From: Desulfobulbaceae bacterium UBA5123
GTDB lineage: Bacteria > Desulfobacterota > Desulfobulbia > Desulfobulbales > UBA5123
DNA length: 14,645 nt
Assembly: GCA_002415465.1 (NCBI GenBank)
Contig: DHYT01000001.1
Span: forward strand, 17,557 to 32,201
Direction: 5' to 3'
Shown: piece after piece, positions 7,651 through 14,645 of the stretch
Layout of the letters: every line of letters starts with the position of its first letter
Numbering within the stretch: the first letter of the stretch is position 1
The notes under the pieces: model-generated
What the model saw: only the letters and a program-made list of their open reading frames with translations
Told to the model about the DNA's origin: nothing
The model's database searches: none
Position numbers and translations under genes: made by a program

Positions 7651-7710
7651 GCGTCGGGTGATGGGCGAGAGAGCCCCGGTCGATGCCGAACAGAGATTTT
7701 TGCCCGACGT
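7651..7710 (+). promoter_or_regulatory. Structured RNA leader of rpsT (candidate autoregulatory element)
   Basis: A closing helix pairs CGTCGGG (7652-7658) with CCCGACG (7703-7709), extendable by G-U pairs at both ends. Inside are a hairpin GGGC/GCCC (7663-7666 with 7673-7676, loop GAGAGA) and a short hairpin CGG/CCG (7677-7679 with 7686-7688), giving a three-way junction. It lies between the predicted promoter and the Shine-Dalgarno sequence. S20 is known to regulate its own translation in E. coli, so feedback by S20 on this leader is a reasonable inference. Confidence 0.5.
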
Positions 7711-7763
7711 GGTGTTAGGGTAAAAGATAATAAATTCAGTATATTAAGGTTAGGAGAGTAGTC

Positions 7764-8039
7764 TTGGCAAACCATAAGTCAGCATTGAAACGGAATCGGC
7801 AGAACCAGATCCAGCGTGAACGCAACCGCGCCAACAAAACACGGATTCGTACCGTGATCAGGGCCGTTGATGAAGCCATTGGTGAGAACGCCGTGGACAA
7901 GGCGCAGGCCGCCCTCTCGGCCGCCATCCCCGTGATCAGCCGCGCCGCCATGAAGGGCGCGATCCACAAAAAGAATGCTTCACGCAAGGTGTCCCGTTTG
8001 ACCAAGCGGGTCAACGCCTTCGTTCAGGCAAGCGCATAG
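7764..8039 (+). CDS. rpsT: 30S ribosomal protein S20 (UUG start)
   Basis: This 91-residue basic protein begins M-ANHKSALKRNRQNQIQRERN and ends TKRVNAFVQASA, a full-length match to bacterial S20. S20 binds 16S rRNA early in 30S assembly. The start codon is TTG (7764-7766), 7 nt after a strong AGGAG (7752-7756); no in-frame ATG fits. E. coli rpsT also starts at UUG, where the weak codon contributes to autoregulation, so the shared feature may be functional. It is monocistronic or reads towards the trp leader; no convincing plus-strand terminator follows before 8231. Confidence 0.97.
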   Translation: MANHKSALKRNRQNQIQRERNRANKTRIRTVIRAVDEAIGENAVDKAQAALSAAIPVISRAAMKGAIHKKNASRKVSRLTKRVNAFVQASA

Positions 8040-8045
8040 TTAAAA

Positions 8046-8066
8046 ATCGTCGGCGCCCCGGACGAT
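8046..8066. repeat. Inverted repeat just after rpsT
   Basis: ATCGTC (8046-8051) pairs with GACGAT (8061-8066) around a 9-nt loop. On the plus strand no T-run follows; on the minus strand the stem is followed by TTTTTAA, so it could stop antisense transcription. The role is uncertain. Confidence 0.35.
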
Positions 8067-8097
8067 GGGTGCCGCTGCGAACAGCAATAGGTGAGGT

Positions 8098-8175
8098 ATG
8101 ATCCGCGTCAACAGCGTGATCGCCGCCACTGCGCAAGCATGCCGGTGGCGTCGTCAACAGTGTATCCCATGGTAA
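8098..8175 (+). CDS. trpL: Putative trp leader peptide, 25 codons
   Basis: A short frame starts at ATG 8098 directly after AGGTGAGGT, has an in-frame stop (TGA, 8092-8094) just upstream, and ends at TAA 8173-8175. Two of its 25 codons are Trp: codon 17 (8146-8148, within CRWRRQQ) and the last codon, 25 (8170-8172, IPW-stop). The final codons overlap a segment able to pair with the terminator stem downstream. Position relative to the terminator and trpE fits a ribosome-attenuation leader peptide. Single rather than tandem Trp codons at each site are less striking than in enteric trpL, so this is a strong suggestion rather than proof. Confidence 0.6.
   Translation: MIRVNSVIAATAQACRWRRQQCIPW
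8165..8173 (+). promoter_or_regulatory. Antiterminator segment of the trp attenuator
   Basis: TCCCATGG (8165-8172) is perfectly complementary to CCATGGGA (8238-8245) in the 5' arm of the terminator, plus a G-U pair at 8173. A ribosome stalled at Trp codon 17 would leave this segment free to pair; a ribosome reaching the stop codon at 8173 would cover it and let the terminator form. Confidence 0.55.
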
Positions 8176-8230
8176 TGGGCGCATTTGTATGCTGAGGCGG
8201 CGGGACAAAACCACTTGGATATGAACGCAC

Positions 8231-8272
8231 AAAAAAGCCATGGGACCGGGAAGGTTCCATGGCTTTTTTTTT
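8231..8272 (+). terminator. Intrinsic terminator (attenuator) upstream of trpE
   Basis: An 11-bp stem pairs GCCATGGGACC (8237-8247) with GGTTCCATGGC (8253-8263), with one G-U pair and a GGGAA loop. It is flanked by six As and followed by nine Ts (8264-8272). It is the strongest intrinsic terminator in the window and lies 57 bp before the trpE start. It may also end the rpsT transcript. Confidence 0.88.
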
Positions 8273-8275
8273 CGG

Positions 8276-8290
8276 TTGCGCGATGCGCAA
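8276..8290. repeat. Perfect 15-bp palindrome before trpE
   Basis: TTGCGCGATGCGCAA is a perfect inverted repeat with 6-bp arms around GAT. It sits four bases after the terminator T-run and 39 bp before the trpE ATG. It could be a hairpin or a protein-binding site; no match to a known Trp repressor operator is evident. Confidence 0.5.
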
Positions 8291-8329
8291 AACATGCCGG
8301 CTTGATTTGTTTTTTGTAGGGGAAAAATT

Positions 8330-9808
<1,479 letters not shown>

Positions 9809-9878
9809 CCCCGGCGGCAGGCGTCGCCGGTGGCGAGGTCGCCGCGTCAACACCCAGACTGTTTTTATGGATATTCCT

Positions 9879-10466
9879 ATGCTTGTTGTTATCGATAATT
9901 ACGATTCGTTTACTTATAATATCGTGCAGACCCTGGGGGGGCTCGGCGCCGAGATGCGGGTGTTCCGCAACGACGAGGTGACGGTGGAGTATATCGCCGG
10001 CCTCCAGCCCGACCGGCTGCTGGTTTCCCCCGGCCCCTGCACCCCGGCCAAGGCCGGGATTTCCATTGCCGCGATTCGGTATTTCGCGGGCAGGATTCCC
10101 ATCCTCGGCGTTTGCCTGGGGCATCAGTCCCTGGGCGAGGCGTTCGGAGGCAAAACCGTCCGGGCCGGGCGGTTGATGCACGGCAAGACCAGCCCGGTGC
10201 ATCATGACGGCCGTGGTGTTTTCACCGGCCTGCCCAGCCCCTTCGACGCCATGCGCTACCATTCTCTGGTGGTCAGCGATGAGGGCTTGCCCGAGTGTCT
10301 TGAGGTCAGCGCCCGGACCGATCAGGGGGAGTTGATGGGGTTGCGTCACCGCACCCTGCCGGTGGAGGGGGTGCAGTTCCATCCGGAATCGATCATGACC
10401 CCGGACGGCGTCGCCCTGCTCCGGAATTTCATCGATCCCGCCTATCCCGAGATGTTGCGAAAATAA
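9879..10466 (+). CDS. trpG: Anthranilate synthase component II (glutamine amidotransferase)
   Basis: TrpG releases ammonia from glutamine for TrpE. From ATG 9879 the protein is 195 residues and begins [17 protein letters not shown], the standard start of TrpG/PabA. The class I amidotransferase triad is visible: C79 in GVCLGHQ, and H168 and E170 in VQFHPES. HGKTS (101-105) is typical. An upstream in-frame ATG at 9867 (MDIPM...) is possible; neither start has a good Shine-Dalgarno sequence. The gap to trpE is 70 bp and contains a short hairpin (9824-9836). The first 15 codons are notably AT-rich for this genome, which would keep the start region unfolded. It may also serve p-aminobenzoate synthesis, as in other bacteria with a shared subunit. 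Confidence 0.95.
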   Translation: MLVVIDNYDSFTYNIVQTLGGLGAEMRVFRNDEVTVEYIAGLQPDRLLVSPGPCTPAKAGISIAAIRYFAGRIPILGVCLGHQSLGEAFGGKTVRAGRLMHGKTSPVHHDGRGVFTGLPSPFDAMRYHSLVVSDEGLPECLEVSARTDQGELMGLRHRTLPVEGVQFHPESIMTPDGVALLRNFIDPAYPEMLRK

Positions 10467-10486
10467 CCCTAAGGAGACCGAGGAGA

Positions 10487-11500
10487 ATGATCAAGGAGGC
10501 AATCGGCAAGGTGGTGGCCGGCAACGATCTGAGCGAAACCGAGATGATCGGGGTCATGGATGAGATCATGGGGGGCGAGGCCACTCCGGCCCAGATCGGC
10601 GCCTTTATCACCGCCCTGCGGCTGAAAGGGGAAACCGTCGAGGAGATTGCCGGCGCCGCCCAGGTCATGCGCCGGAAGGCGACCAGGGTTCAGGTGCAGG
10701 CGGCCGACGGGATTCTGGTCGACACCTGCGGCACCGGCGGCGACGCTACCGGCACCTTCAATGTTTCCACCACCGCCGCCTTCGTGGTAGCCGGCGCCGG
10801 GGTCCTGGTAGCCAAGCACGGCAACCGTTCCATCACCAGCAAGTGCGGCAGCGCCGATGTGCTGGAGGCGTTGGGCGTTGACCTCTCCCTTGCGCCCGAG
10901 CGGATCGGCAAGTGCGTTGAGGAGGTCGGGATCGGCTTCATGTTCGCGCCGGCCCTGCATGGCGCCATGAAGCATGCCATCGGCCCGCGTCGCGAGATCG
11001 GCATCCGGACCGTTTTTAATATCTTGGGTCCGTTGACCAATCCGGCCGGCGCCAACGTACAGGTGATGGGTGTGTTTGATCCCGCCCTTACCGACACCCT
11101 TGCCGCCGTACTCGGCAAGCTTGGCTCCCGGCGGGCTCTGGTGGTGTGCGGCGCGGGCGGCATGGACGAGTTGACGGTGACTGGCGAGACGCGGGTCGCC
11201 GACTGGGACGGCGGCAAGGTGACCACCTATACGGTTACCCCGGAAAGCGTCGGCCTCAGGCGCGCCTCCCTTGATGAGTTGCGTGGCGGCGCCACCGCCG
11301 CGGAAGCGGCAGGCCAGGTGCGGGCGATCCTGTCCGGCGAGGCCGGGCCGAAGCTCGACATGGTTTTATTGAACGCCGGGGCGGCGTTGATGGCGGCCGG
11401 CCGGGCCGGCGATCTTGCCGGCGGGGTCGCGCTTGCCCGCGAGGTTGTCGCCTCCGGCGCGGCGCTGGCAAAACTTGAGGCGCTGGCCGCCTTTCGCTGA
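10487..11500 (+). CDS. trpD: Anthranilate phosphoribosyltransferase
   Basis: TrpD transfers phosphoribose from PRPP to anthranilate, giving N-(5'-phosphoribosyl)anthranilate. The protein is 337 residues, the normal length for the stand-alone enzyme. The PRPP-binding glycine loop DTCGTGGD is at 79-86, NVST at 92-95, KHGNRS at 110-115, and [12 protein letters not shown] at 119-130; all are intact. The helical N-terminal domain begins at the start codon. AGGAG lies close upstream of the ATG at 10487, and the gap to trpG is 20 bp, so co-transcription is likely. Confidence 0.97.
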   Translation: MIKEAIGKVVAGNDLSETEMIGVMDEIMGGEATPAQIGAFITALRLKGETVEEIAGAAQVMRRKATRVQVQAADGILVDTCGTGGDATGTFNVSTTAAFVVAGAGVLVAKHGNRSITSKCGSADVLEALGVDLSLAPERIGKCVEEVGIGFMFAPALHGAMKHAIGPRREIGIRTVFNILGPLTNPAGANVQVMGVFDPALTDTLAAVLGKLGSRRALVVCGAGGMDELTVTGETRVADWDGGKVTTYTVTPESVGLRRASLDELRGGATAAEAAGQVRAILSGEAGPKLDMVLLNAGAALMAAGRAGDLAGGVALAREVVASGAALAKLEALAAFR

Positions 11501-11537
11501 CAAGGATTCTGGCGGGGGGGACACCCCTTCGCCTTTT

Positions 11538-12320
11538 ATGATGATGGATATCGCTGAGATGATTCTCGATAAGATTGTTGCACGAAAACATGAAGAAGTC
11601 GCCCTGCTGCTGCGTCGCGGGATTGAGCCGCCCGACGGCCCTGTTGCGCCGCCGCGCGGTTTTATTGCCGCCTTGACCGCGGTTGACGAGGTGGCGATCA
11701 TCGCCGAGGCCAAGAAGGCGTCGCCCTCGAAAGGGGTGATCTGTCCTGATTTCGATCCGGTGCGGATCGCGGTGGAGTATGCCGAGGCCGGCGCCCAAGC
11801 GATGTCGGTACTCACCGACGAGGATTTCTTCCAGGGTTCGCTTGCCTATATCCCGGCGGTGCGGCAGGCGGTGCAGCTGCCGGTGCTGCGGAAGGATTTC
11901 ATCATCCACGAAAAGCAGATCGAGCAGGCGCGGGCCTTTGGCGCCGACGCGGTCCTGCTGATCGCCGCCATCCTTGATTTGGCGCAGATGCGTGATTATC
12001 TGCAGGTGGCCCACGGGTTGGGCATGGATGTGCTGGTCGAGATCCATGACGAGGCCGAGGCGGAGATGGCGGTGGCGGCGGGAAGCCGGCTGATCGGGGT
12101 GAACAACCGCAATCTGCGTGATTTCAGCATGGATCTCGATACCACCTTCCGGTTGCAGAGGTTGCTGCCGCCGGAAATCCCGCTGGTCAGCGAGTCGGGG
12201 ATCCGCGATCAGGAAGATATGCGCCGTTTGGCGGCGCACGGCGTTCGCGCCGCCCTCATCGGGGAGACCCTGATGCGGTCAGGCGACCGGGTGGCGGGGT
12301 TGCGTGCCCTGCGCGGATGA
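11538..12320 (+). CDS. trpC: Indole-3-glycerol-phosphate synthase
   Basis: TrpC closes the indole ring, converting carboxyphenylaminodeoxyribulose phosphate to indole-3-glycerol phosphate. From ATG 11538 the (beta/alpha)8-barrel protein is 260 residues. Catalytic and substrate-binding motifs are all present: AEAKKASPSKG (56-66), LRKDFI (117-122, K119), EIHDEAEAE (168-176), GVNNRNL (187-193) and SESGI (218-222). It is monofunctional; the isomerase is the separate trpF. The frame opens earlier (11415, inside trpD), but those residues are not TrpC-like. Three ATGs in a row (11538, 11541, 11544) make the exact start uncertain; the nearest purine run, GGGGGGG, is about 17 nt away. Confidence 0.96.
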   Translation: MMMDIAEMILDKIVARKHEEVALLLRRGIEPPDGPVAPPRGFIAALTAVDEVAIIAEAKKASPSKGVICPDFDPVRIAVEYAEAGAQAMSVLTDEDFFQGSLAYIPAVRQAVQLPVLRKDFIIHEKQIEQARAFGADAVLLIAAILDLAQMRDYLQVAHGLGMDVLVEIHDEAEAEMAVAAGSRLIGVNNRNLRDFSMDLDTTFRLQRLLPPEIPLVSESGIRDQEDMRRLAAHGVRAALIGETLMRSGDRVAGLRALRG

Positions 12321-12341
12321 GATCTTGCCCCCTTGTTTCTT

Positions 12342-12362
12342 CGTTAACCGTTAATCGTTGCT
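12342..12362 (+). repeat. Imperfect 7-bp tandem repeat in the trpC-trpF gap
   Basis: Three consecutive heptamers, CGTTAAC, CGTTAAT and CGTTGCT, lie just before the trpF Shine-Dalgarno sequence. It may be chance, and no function is proposed. Confidence 0.3.
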
Positions 12363-12377
12363 GTAAGGAGTTCTACA

Positions 12378-13034
12378 ATGACCGCCAGGACGCGGATCAA
12401 GGTGTGCGGGATGACCGATTTGGCCGAGGCCAAGGGATTGGCCGCCGCCGGCGTGGATGCCTTGGGTTTTATCTTTGTCGAGGCAAGTCCCAGGAATATC
12501 GACCCGGAAAAGGCCCGGCAGATAATCGCCGCCTTGCCGCCCTTCGTGGATGCGGTGGGCGTTTTTGTCGATCAGGAATTGGATGTGGTCAACGATATCG
12601 TCAAGTATTGCGGTCTGACCATGGCGCAGCTGCATGGCGCCGAACTGCCGCAGTACTGCGCGGCCGTGAACGTCAGGGTCGTCAAGACCTTCAGCATCCG
12701 CCCGGATGCCGTGGTTTCTGAAACCAATCCCTTTTATGATCCGTATCTGGAGACGGTGTCGGGGATACTGCTCGACACCTATCATGAGAAGGTCGCCGGC
12801 GGAACCGGCAAGACCTTTGACTGGGAGCTGATCACCAAATGCCGTCCGCCCGCGCCGCTCATCCTGGCCGGCGGGCTGCGCCCGGAAAACATCTCGGATG
12901 CGATCCGTCAGGTGCGGCCCTTTGCCGTGGATGTGAATTCCGGGGTGGAGGTTTCCCCGGGGGTCAAGGATATCGGCGCGGTGGCGCGTCTGATTGAAGC
13001 CGTGCGGAGCACGGACAAGGAGTTGTACGGCTGA
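12378..13034 (+). CDS. trpF: Phosphoribosylanthranilate isomerase
   Basis: TrpF isomerises N-(5'-phosphoribosyl)anthranilate to the substrate of TrpC. The protein is 218 residues, a single (beta/alpha)8 barrel. The general base C10 is in KVCGMT (8-13) and the general acid D133 in LLDTY. GGTGKTFDW (141-149), LAGGL (163-167) and DVNSGVE (185-191) form the phosphate and substrate sites. The start at 12378 has an excellent AAGGAG 7 nt upstream. It is encoded after TrpC although it acts before it. It is the last gene of the operon here: trpB and trpA do not follow, and the next gene is on the opposite strand. Confidence 0.97.
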   Translation: MTARTRIKVCGMTDLAEAKGLAAAGVDALGFIFVEASPRNIDPEKARQIIAALPPFVDAVGVFVDQELDVVNDIVKYCGLTMAQLHGAELPQYCAAVNVRVVKTFSIRPDAVVSETNPFYDPYLETVSGILLDTYHEKVAGGTGKTFDWELITKCRPPAPLILAGGLRPENISDAIRQVRPFAVDVNSGVEVSPGVKDIGAVARLIEAVRSTDKELYG

Positions 13035-13058
13035 CCGGCGCGTTGCCGTCCCGGTCAG
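13031..13058. terminator. Hairpin between convergent trpF and lipoprotein genes
   Basis: CTGACCGG (13031-13038) pairs perfectly with CCGGTCAG (13051-13058) around a 12-nt loop, overlapping the trpF stop codon. No T-run follows on either strand, so it is a weak or Rho-assisted terminator at best, though its place between converging genes is suggestive. Confidence 0.45.
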
Positions 13059-13071
13059 ACCCGGCATCGTC

Positions 13072-13830
13072 TTACCTGAGGTCGAGCTTGACGGTCTGCT
13101 GACGGCCCTTGCTCCCCAGGGCCAGGCTCAGGCGCAGTTCCATGGCGTCCTTTGCCTCTTCCCCGACCGTTCCCGGAAAAAAGAGAAATCCGTAGGCGAT
13201 TTCTCCGGGCTGGATGACATCGTTATGCAGCCCCTTCTCGTTCATTTCCTTTCTGATCCGATCGTGTGTATCCGCATAGGCGGACGCCCCGCCGATAATG
13301 GCGCCGCCGGCCGCCCCCACCGCCGCGCCCTTGCCCATTGCCTCGCCGACGTTTTCACCGGTGACGATGGCGATGGCGGCCCCGGCCACCGCGCCGGCGG
13401 CGCCGAGTAGGAACGCGGGCTTGGCGCTGCCCTTGGCGGTTTCGCCGATGTCCACATGCCTTTCAGCGCGTTCCGCTGCCTGCCGTTGGCTCAGGATGGG
13501 CCAGGCGTTGTTGGCGCTGTCGATGAGAAAGGTCTGGTCCGGGTTGACGGTGGCGGTTTCGCTGCCGTCGTTCTGAAAGGTGACCCGCACCGCCAGCAGC
13601 CCGGCCTTGATGGCGTCAAAGCCCAGAGCCTTTTCCGCCTCCTTGGGGTCGGTGATGGCGTAGCCTGAAATCTTCAGGCCGTCACCGATGGTGACGCCGC
13701 GGTTGTTGTCCGGCAGGGTGATGGGGGCCACCCGGTCCCGATAGGTGCAGCCGGTGATGGGGTTAATGACGAGTATCGCCAACAGCGCGCCGATCAGTGC
13801 GCGGCGCCAGTGTCGTGTTGCCATGGTCAT
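13072..13830 (-). CDS. Glycine-zipper lipoprotein of unknown function
   Basis: This 252-residue protein has a lipoprotein signal peptide: basic start, hydrophobic stretch at about 11-22, and the lipobox ITGC ending at C28, so it is probably anchored in the outer or inner membrane. Residues 45-135 look like a beta-rich domain (LLAVRVTFQNDGSETATVNPDQTFLIDSANNAWPI). A Gly/Ala-rich segment at about 140-187 (LLGAAGAVAGAAIAIVTG, then GKGAAVGAAGGAIIGGASA) is a glycine zipper that could span or pack in a membrane. A C-terminal domain follows (PGEIAYGFLFFPG, then MELRLSLALG). The ATG at 13830 has AAGGA 7 nt upstream. It lies 35 bp after the HtrA-like protease gene on the same strand, so the two may be co-transcribed. 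I do not recognise a specific function. Confidence 0.8.
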   Translation of the reverse strand: MTMATRHWRRALIGALLAILVINPITGCTYRDRVAPITLPDNNRGVTIGDGLKISGYAITDPKEAEKALGFDAIKAGLLAVRVTFQNDGSETATVNPDQTFLIDSANNAWPILSQRQAAERAERHVDIGETAKGSAKPAFLLGAAGAVAGAAIAIVTGENVGEAMGKGAAVGAAGGAIIGGASAYADTHDRIRKEMNEKGLHNDVIQPGEIAYGFLFFPGTVGEEAKDAMELRLSLALGSKGRQQTVKLDLR

Positions 13831-13865
13831 GATCCATTCCTTCCCCGTGTCGCGGGATGCTTGTT

Positions 13866-14645
13866 TTATTTGCCGGTGATTACCACGAAGCGTTTGTGTT
13901 CGCCGCGCTTGACCAAGAGCAGGACGGATTCGCCTTTTTTGTTCTTCTCCAGTGCCGCCGTGTAATCCTGGATTTTTTTGACCGGCCGGCGGTTGATCTC
14001 AAGAATCAATTCGCCGCGACGGATGTCCGCTTCGGCGGCAGGGCTGTTTGGCTCCACATCGGCGACGATAACCCCGCCCTCGTCGTCAAGGCCGAGGGTC
14101 TTGGCCAGTTCCGGGGTGAGTTCCTGCGCGGTGATGCCGAGGTCGCGGCCGGCGTCGGGCGCGGCTTGTTCGCTGGCGACCTTGTCTTCCTCAAGCTTGG
14201 CGATGGTCACCGGCAGCGATTTCTTCTTGCCGTCGCGGATCACGGTTACATTGACCGTGGCGCCGACCTTGGTCTGCGCGACCAGGGAGGGCAGCATGCT
14301 CATCTGGGTGACCTCCTTGCCGTCATAGGCGACGATGACATCGCCGCTCATGACGCCTGCCTTTGCGGCCGGGCCGTCCGGCGACACCTCGCCCACCAGG
14401 GCGCCGATGGGGCGATCCAGGTCGAATTTCTTGGCGAGCTCCGGCGTGACCTGCTGGATCATCACGCCCAGCCAGCCGCGGATCACCGTGCCATGTTCCT
14501 TCAGTTGGCCGATGACGTTCTCGGCCATCTTGACCGGAATGGCGAAGCCGATGCCGATGTTGCCGCCGCTCCGGCTGTAGATGGCGGTGTTGATCCCGAC
14601 CATCCGGCCGTCAAGGTCGAAGAGCGGGCCGCCGGAGTTGCCGGG
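13866..14645 (-). CDS. HtrA/DegP-family periplasmic serine protease, C-terminal part (5' end outside window)
   Basis: The frame is open to the right window edge, leaving 259 residues of a longer protein. The first residues, PGNSGGPLFDLDG, contain the catalytic serine motif GNSGGPL (S4 of the fragment). GIGFAIPVKMAENVI closes the trypsin-like domain. Two PDZ domains follow, about 58-150 (GWLGVMIQQVTPELAKKFDL, GDVIVAYDGKEV) and 167-255 (LGITAQELTPELAKTLGL, GELILEINRRPV), so it is the DegP/DegQ (Do) type rather than the single-PDZ DegS type. Such proteases degrade or refold damaged envelope proteins. His and Asp of the triad and any signal peptide lie outside the window. Whether it is degP, degQ or mucD cannot be decided here. 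Confidence 0.94.
   Translation of the reverse strand, partial: PGNSGGPLFDLDGRMVGINTAIYSRSGGNIGIGFAIPVKMAENVIGQLKEHGTVIRGWLGVMIQQVTPELAKKFDLDRPIGALVGEVSPDGPAAKAGVMSGDVIVAYDGKEVTQMSMLPSLVAQTKVGATVNVTVIRDGKKKSLPVTIAKLEEDKVASEQAAPDAGRDLGITAQELTPELAKTLGLDDEGGVIVADVEPNSPAAEADIRRGELILEINRRPVKKIQDYTAALEKNKKGESVLLLVKRGEHKRFVVITGK

Noticed and set aside
7677..7700. Short resemblance of the rpsT leader (GATGCCGAACAGAGA) to the conserved loop of 5S rRNA.
   Set aside because: Only about a dozen bases match and the rest of the 5S fold and its flanking rRNA genes are absent.
8189..8224. A second small frame (12 codons including stop, one Trp at 8216-8218) just before the terminator as the trp leader peptide.
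   Set aside because: It has no clear Shine-Dalgarno site, and a ribosome stalled at its Trp codon would not free an antiterminator strand. The 8098-8175 frame fits better.

Overview
The window is ordinary-looking, GC-rich bacterial chromosome with dense, intact housekeeping genes. Protein style (a DEDDy RNase H-like exonuclease tail, GAF plus HD-GYP phosphohydrolase, DUF3047, SH3b and glycine-zipper envelope proteins) and the cdaA-cdaR-glmM order fit a sulfate- or sulfur-metabolising member of the Desulfobacterota, perhaps near Desulfobulbales. That placement rests on remembered family resemblance, not on a search. I see no phage, insertion sequence, CRISPR array, tRNA or rRNA gene.

Layout. 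Positions 1-876 hold the 3' end of an exonuclease gene facing a small exported SH3b-repeat protein gene, with a strong shared terminator hairpin between them. Positions 877-1713 contain no intact gene. They hold a decayed DUF3047 gene on the minus strand (large internal deletion plus a TGA at a conserved Trp), the likely SH3b promoter, and a probable promoter and leader for the next gene. Positions 1714-3531 encode a GAF/HD-GYP protein, predicted to hydrolyse c-di-GMP. Its 3' end overlaps the convergent tlyA gene by 23 bp. Positions 3509-7407 form a minus-strand operon, cdaA-cdaR-glmM-tlyA: c-di-AMP synthesis and its regulator, the cell-wall precursor enzyme GlmM, and an rRNA methyltransferase.

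A divergent intergenic region (7408-7763) carries a good promoter and a structured RNA leader for rpsT (ribosomal protein S20), which starts at UUG. Next comes the trp operon, trpE-trpG-trpD-trpC-trpF (8330-13034), which converts chorismate to the substrate of indole-glycerol-phosphate synthase and then to indole-3-glycerol phosphate. It is preceded by what looks like a complete ribosome-mediated attenuator: a 25-codon leader peptide, an antiterminator segment and an intrinsic terminator. trpB and trpA do not follow. The window ends with a minus-strand pair: an HtrA/DegP-type periplasmic protease (cut by the window edge) and a glycine-zipper lipoprotein.

The observations most worth a second look are the predicted trp attenuator, the rpsT leader, the DUF3047 pseudogene, the trp operon lacking trpBA, and a DGG in place of the usual DGA motif in CdaA. 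None of these amounts to a new biological system. They are regulatory and evolutionary details in a conventional region.
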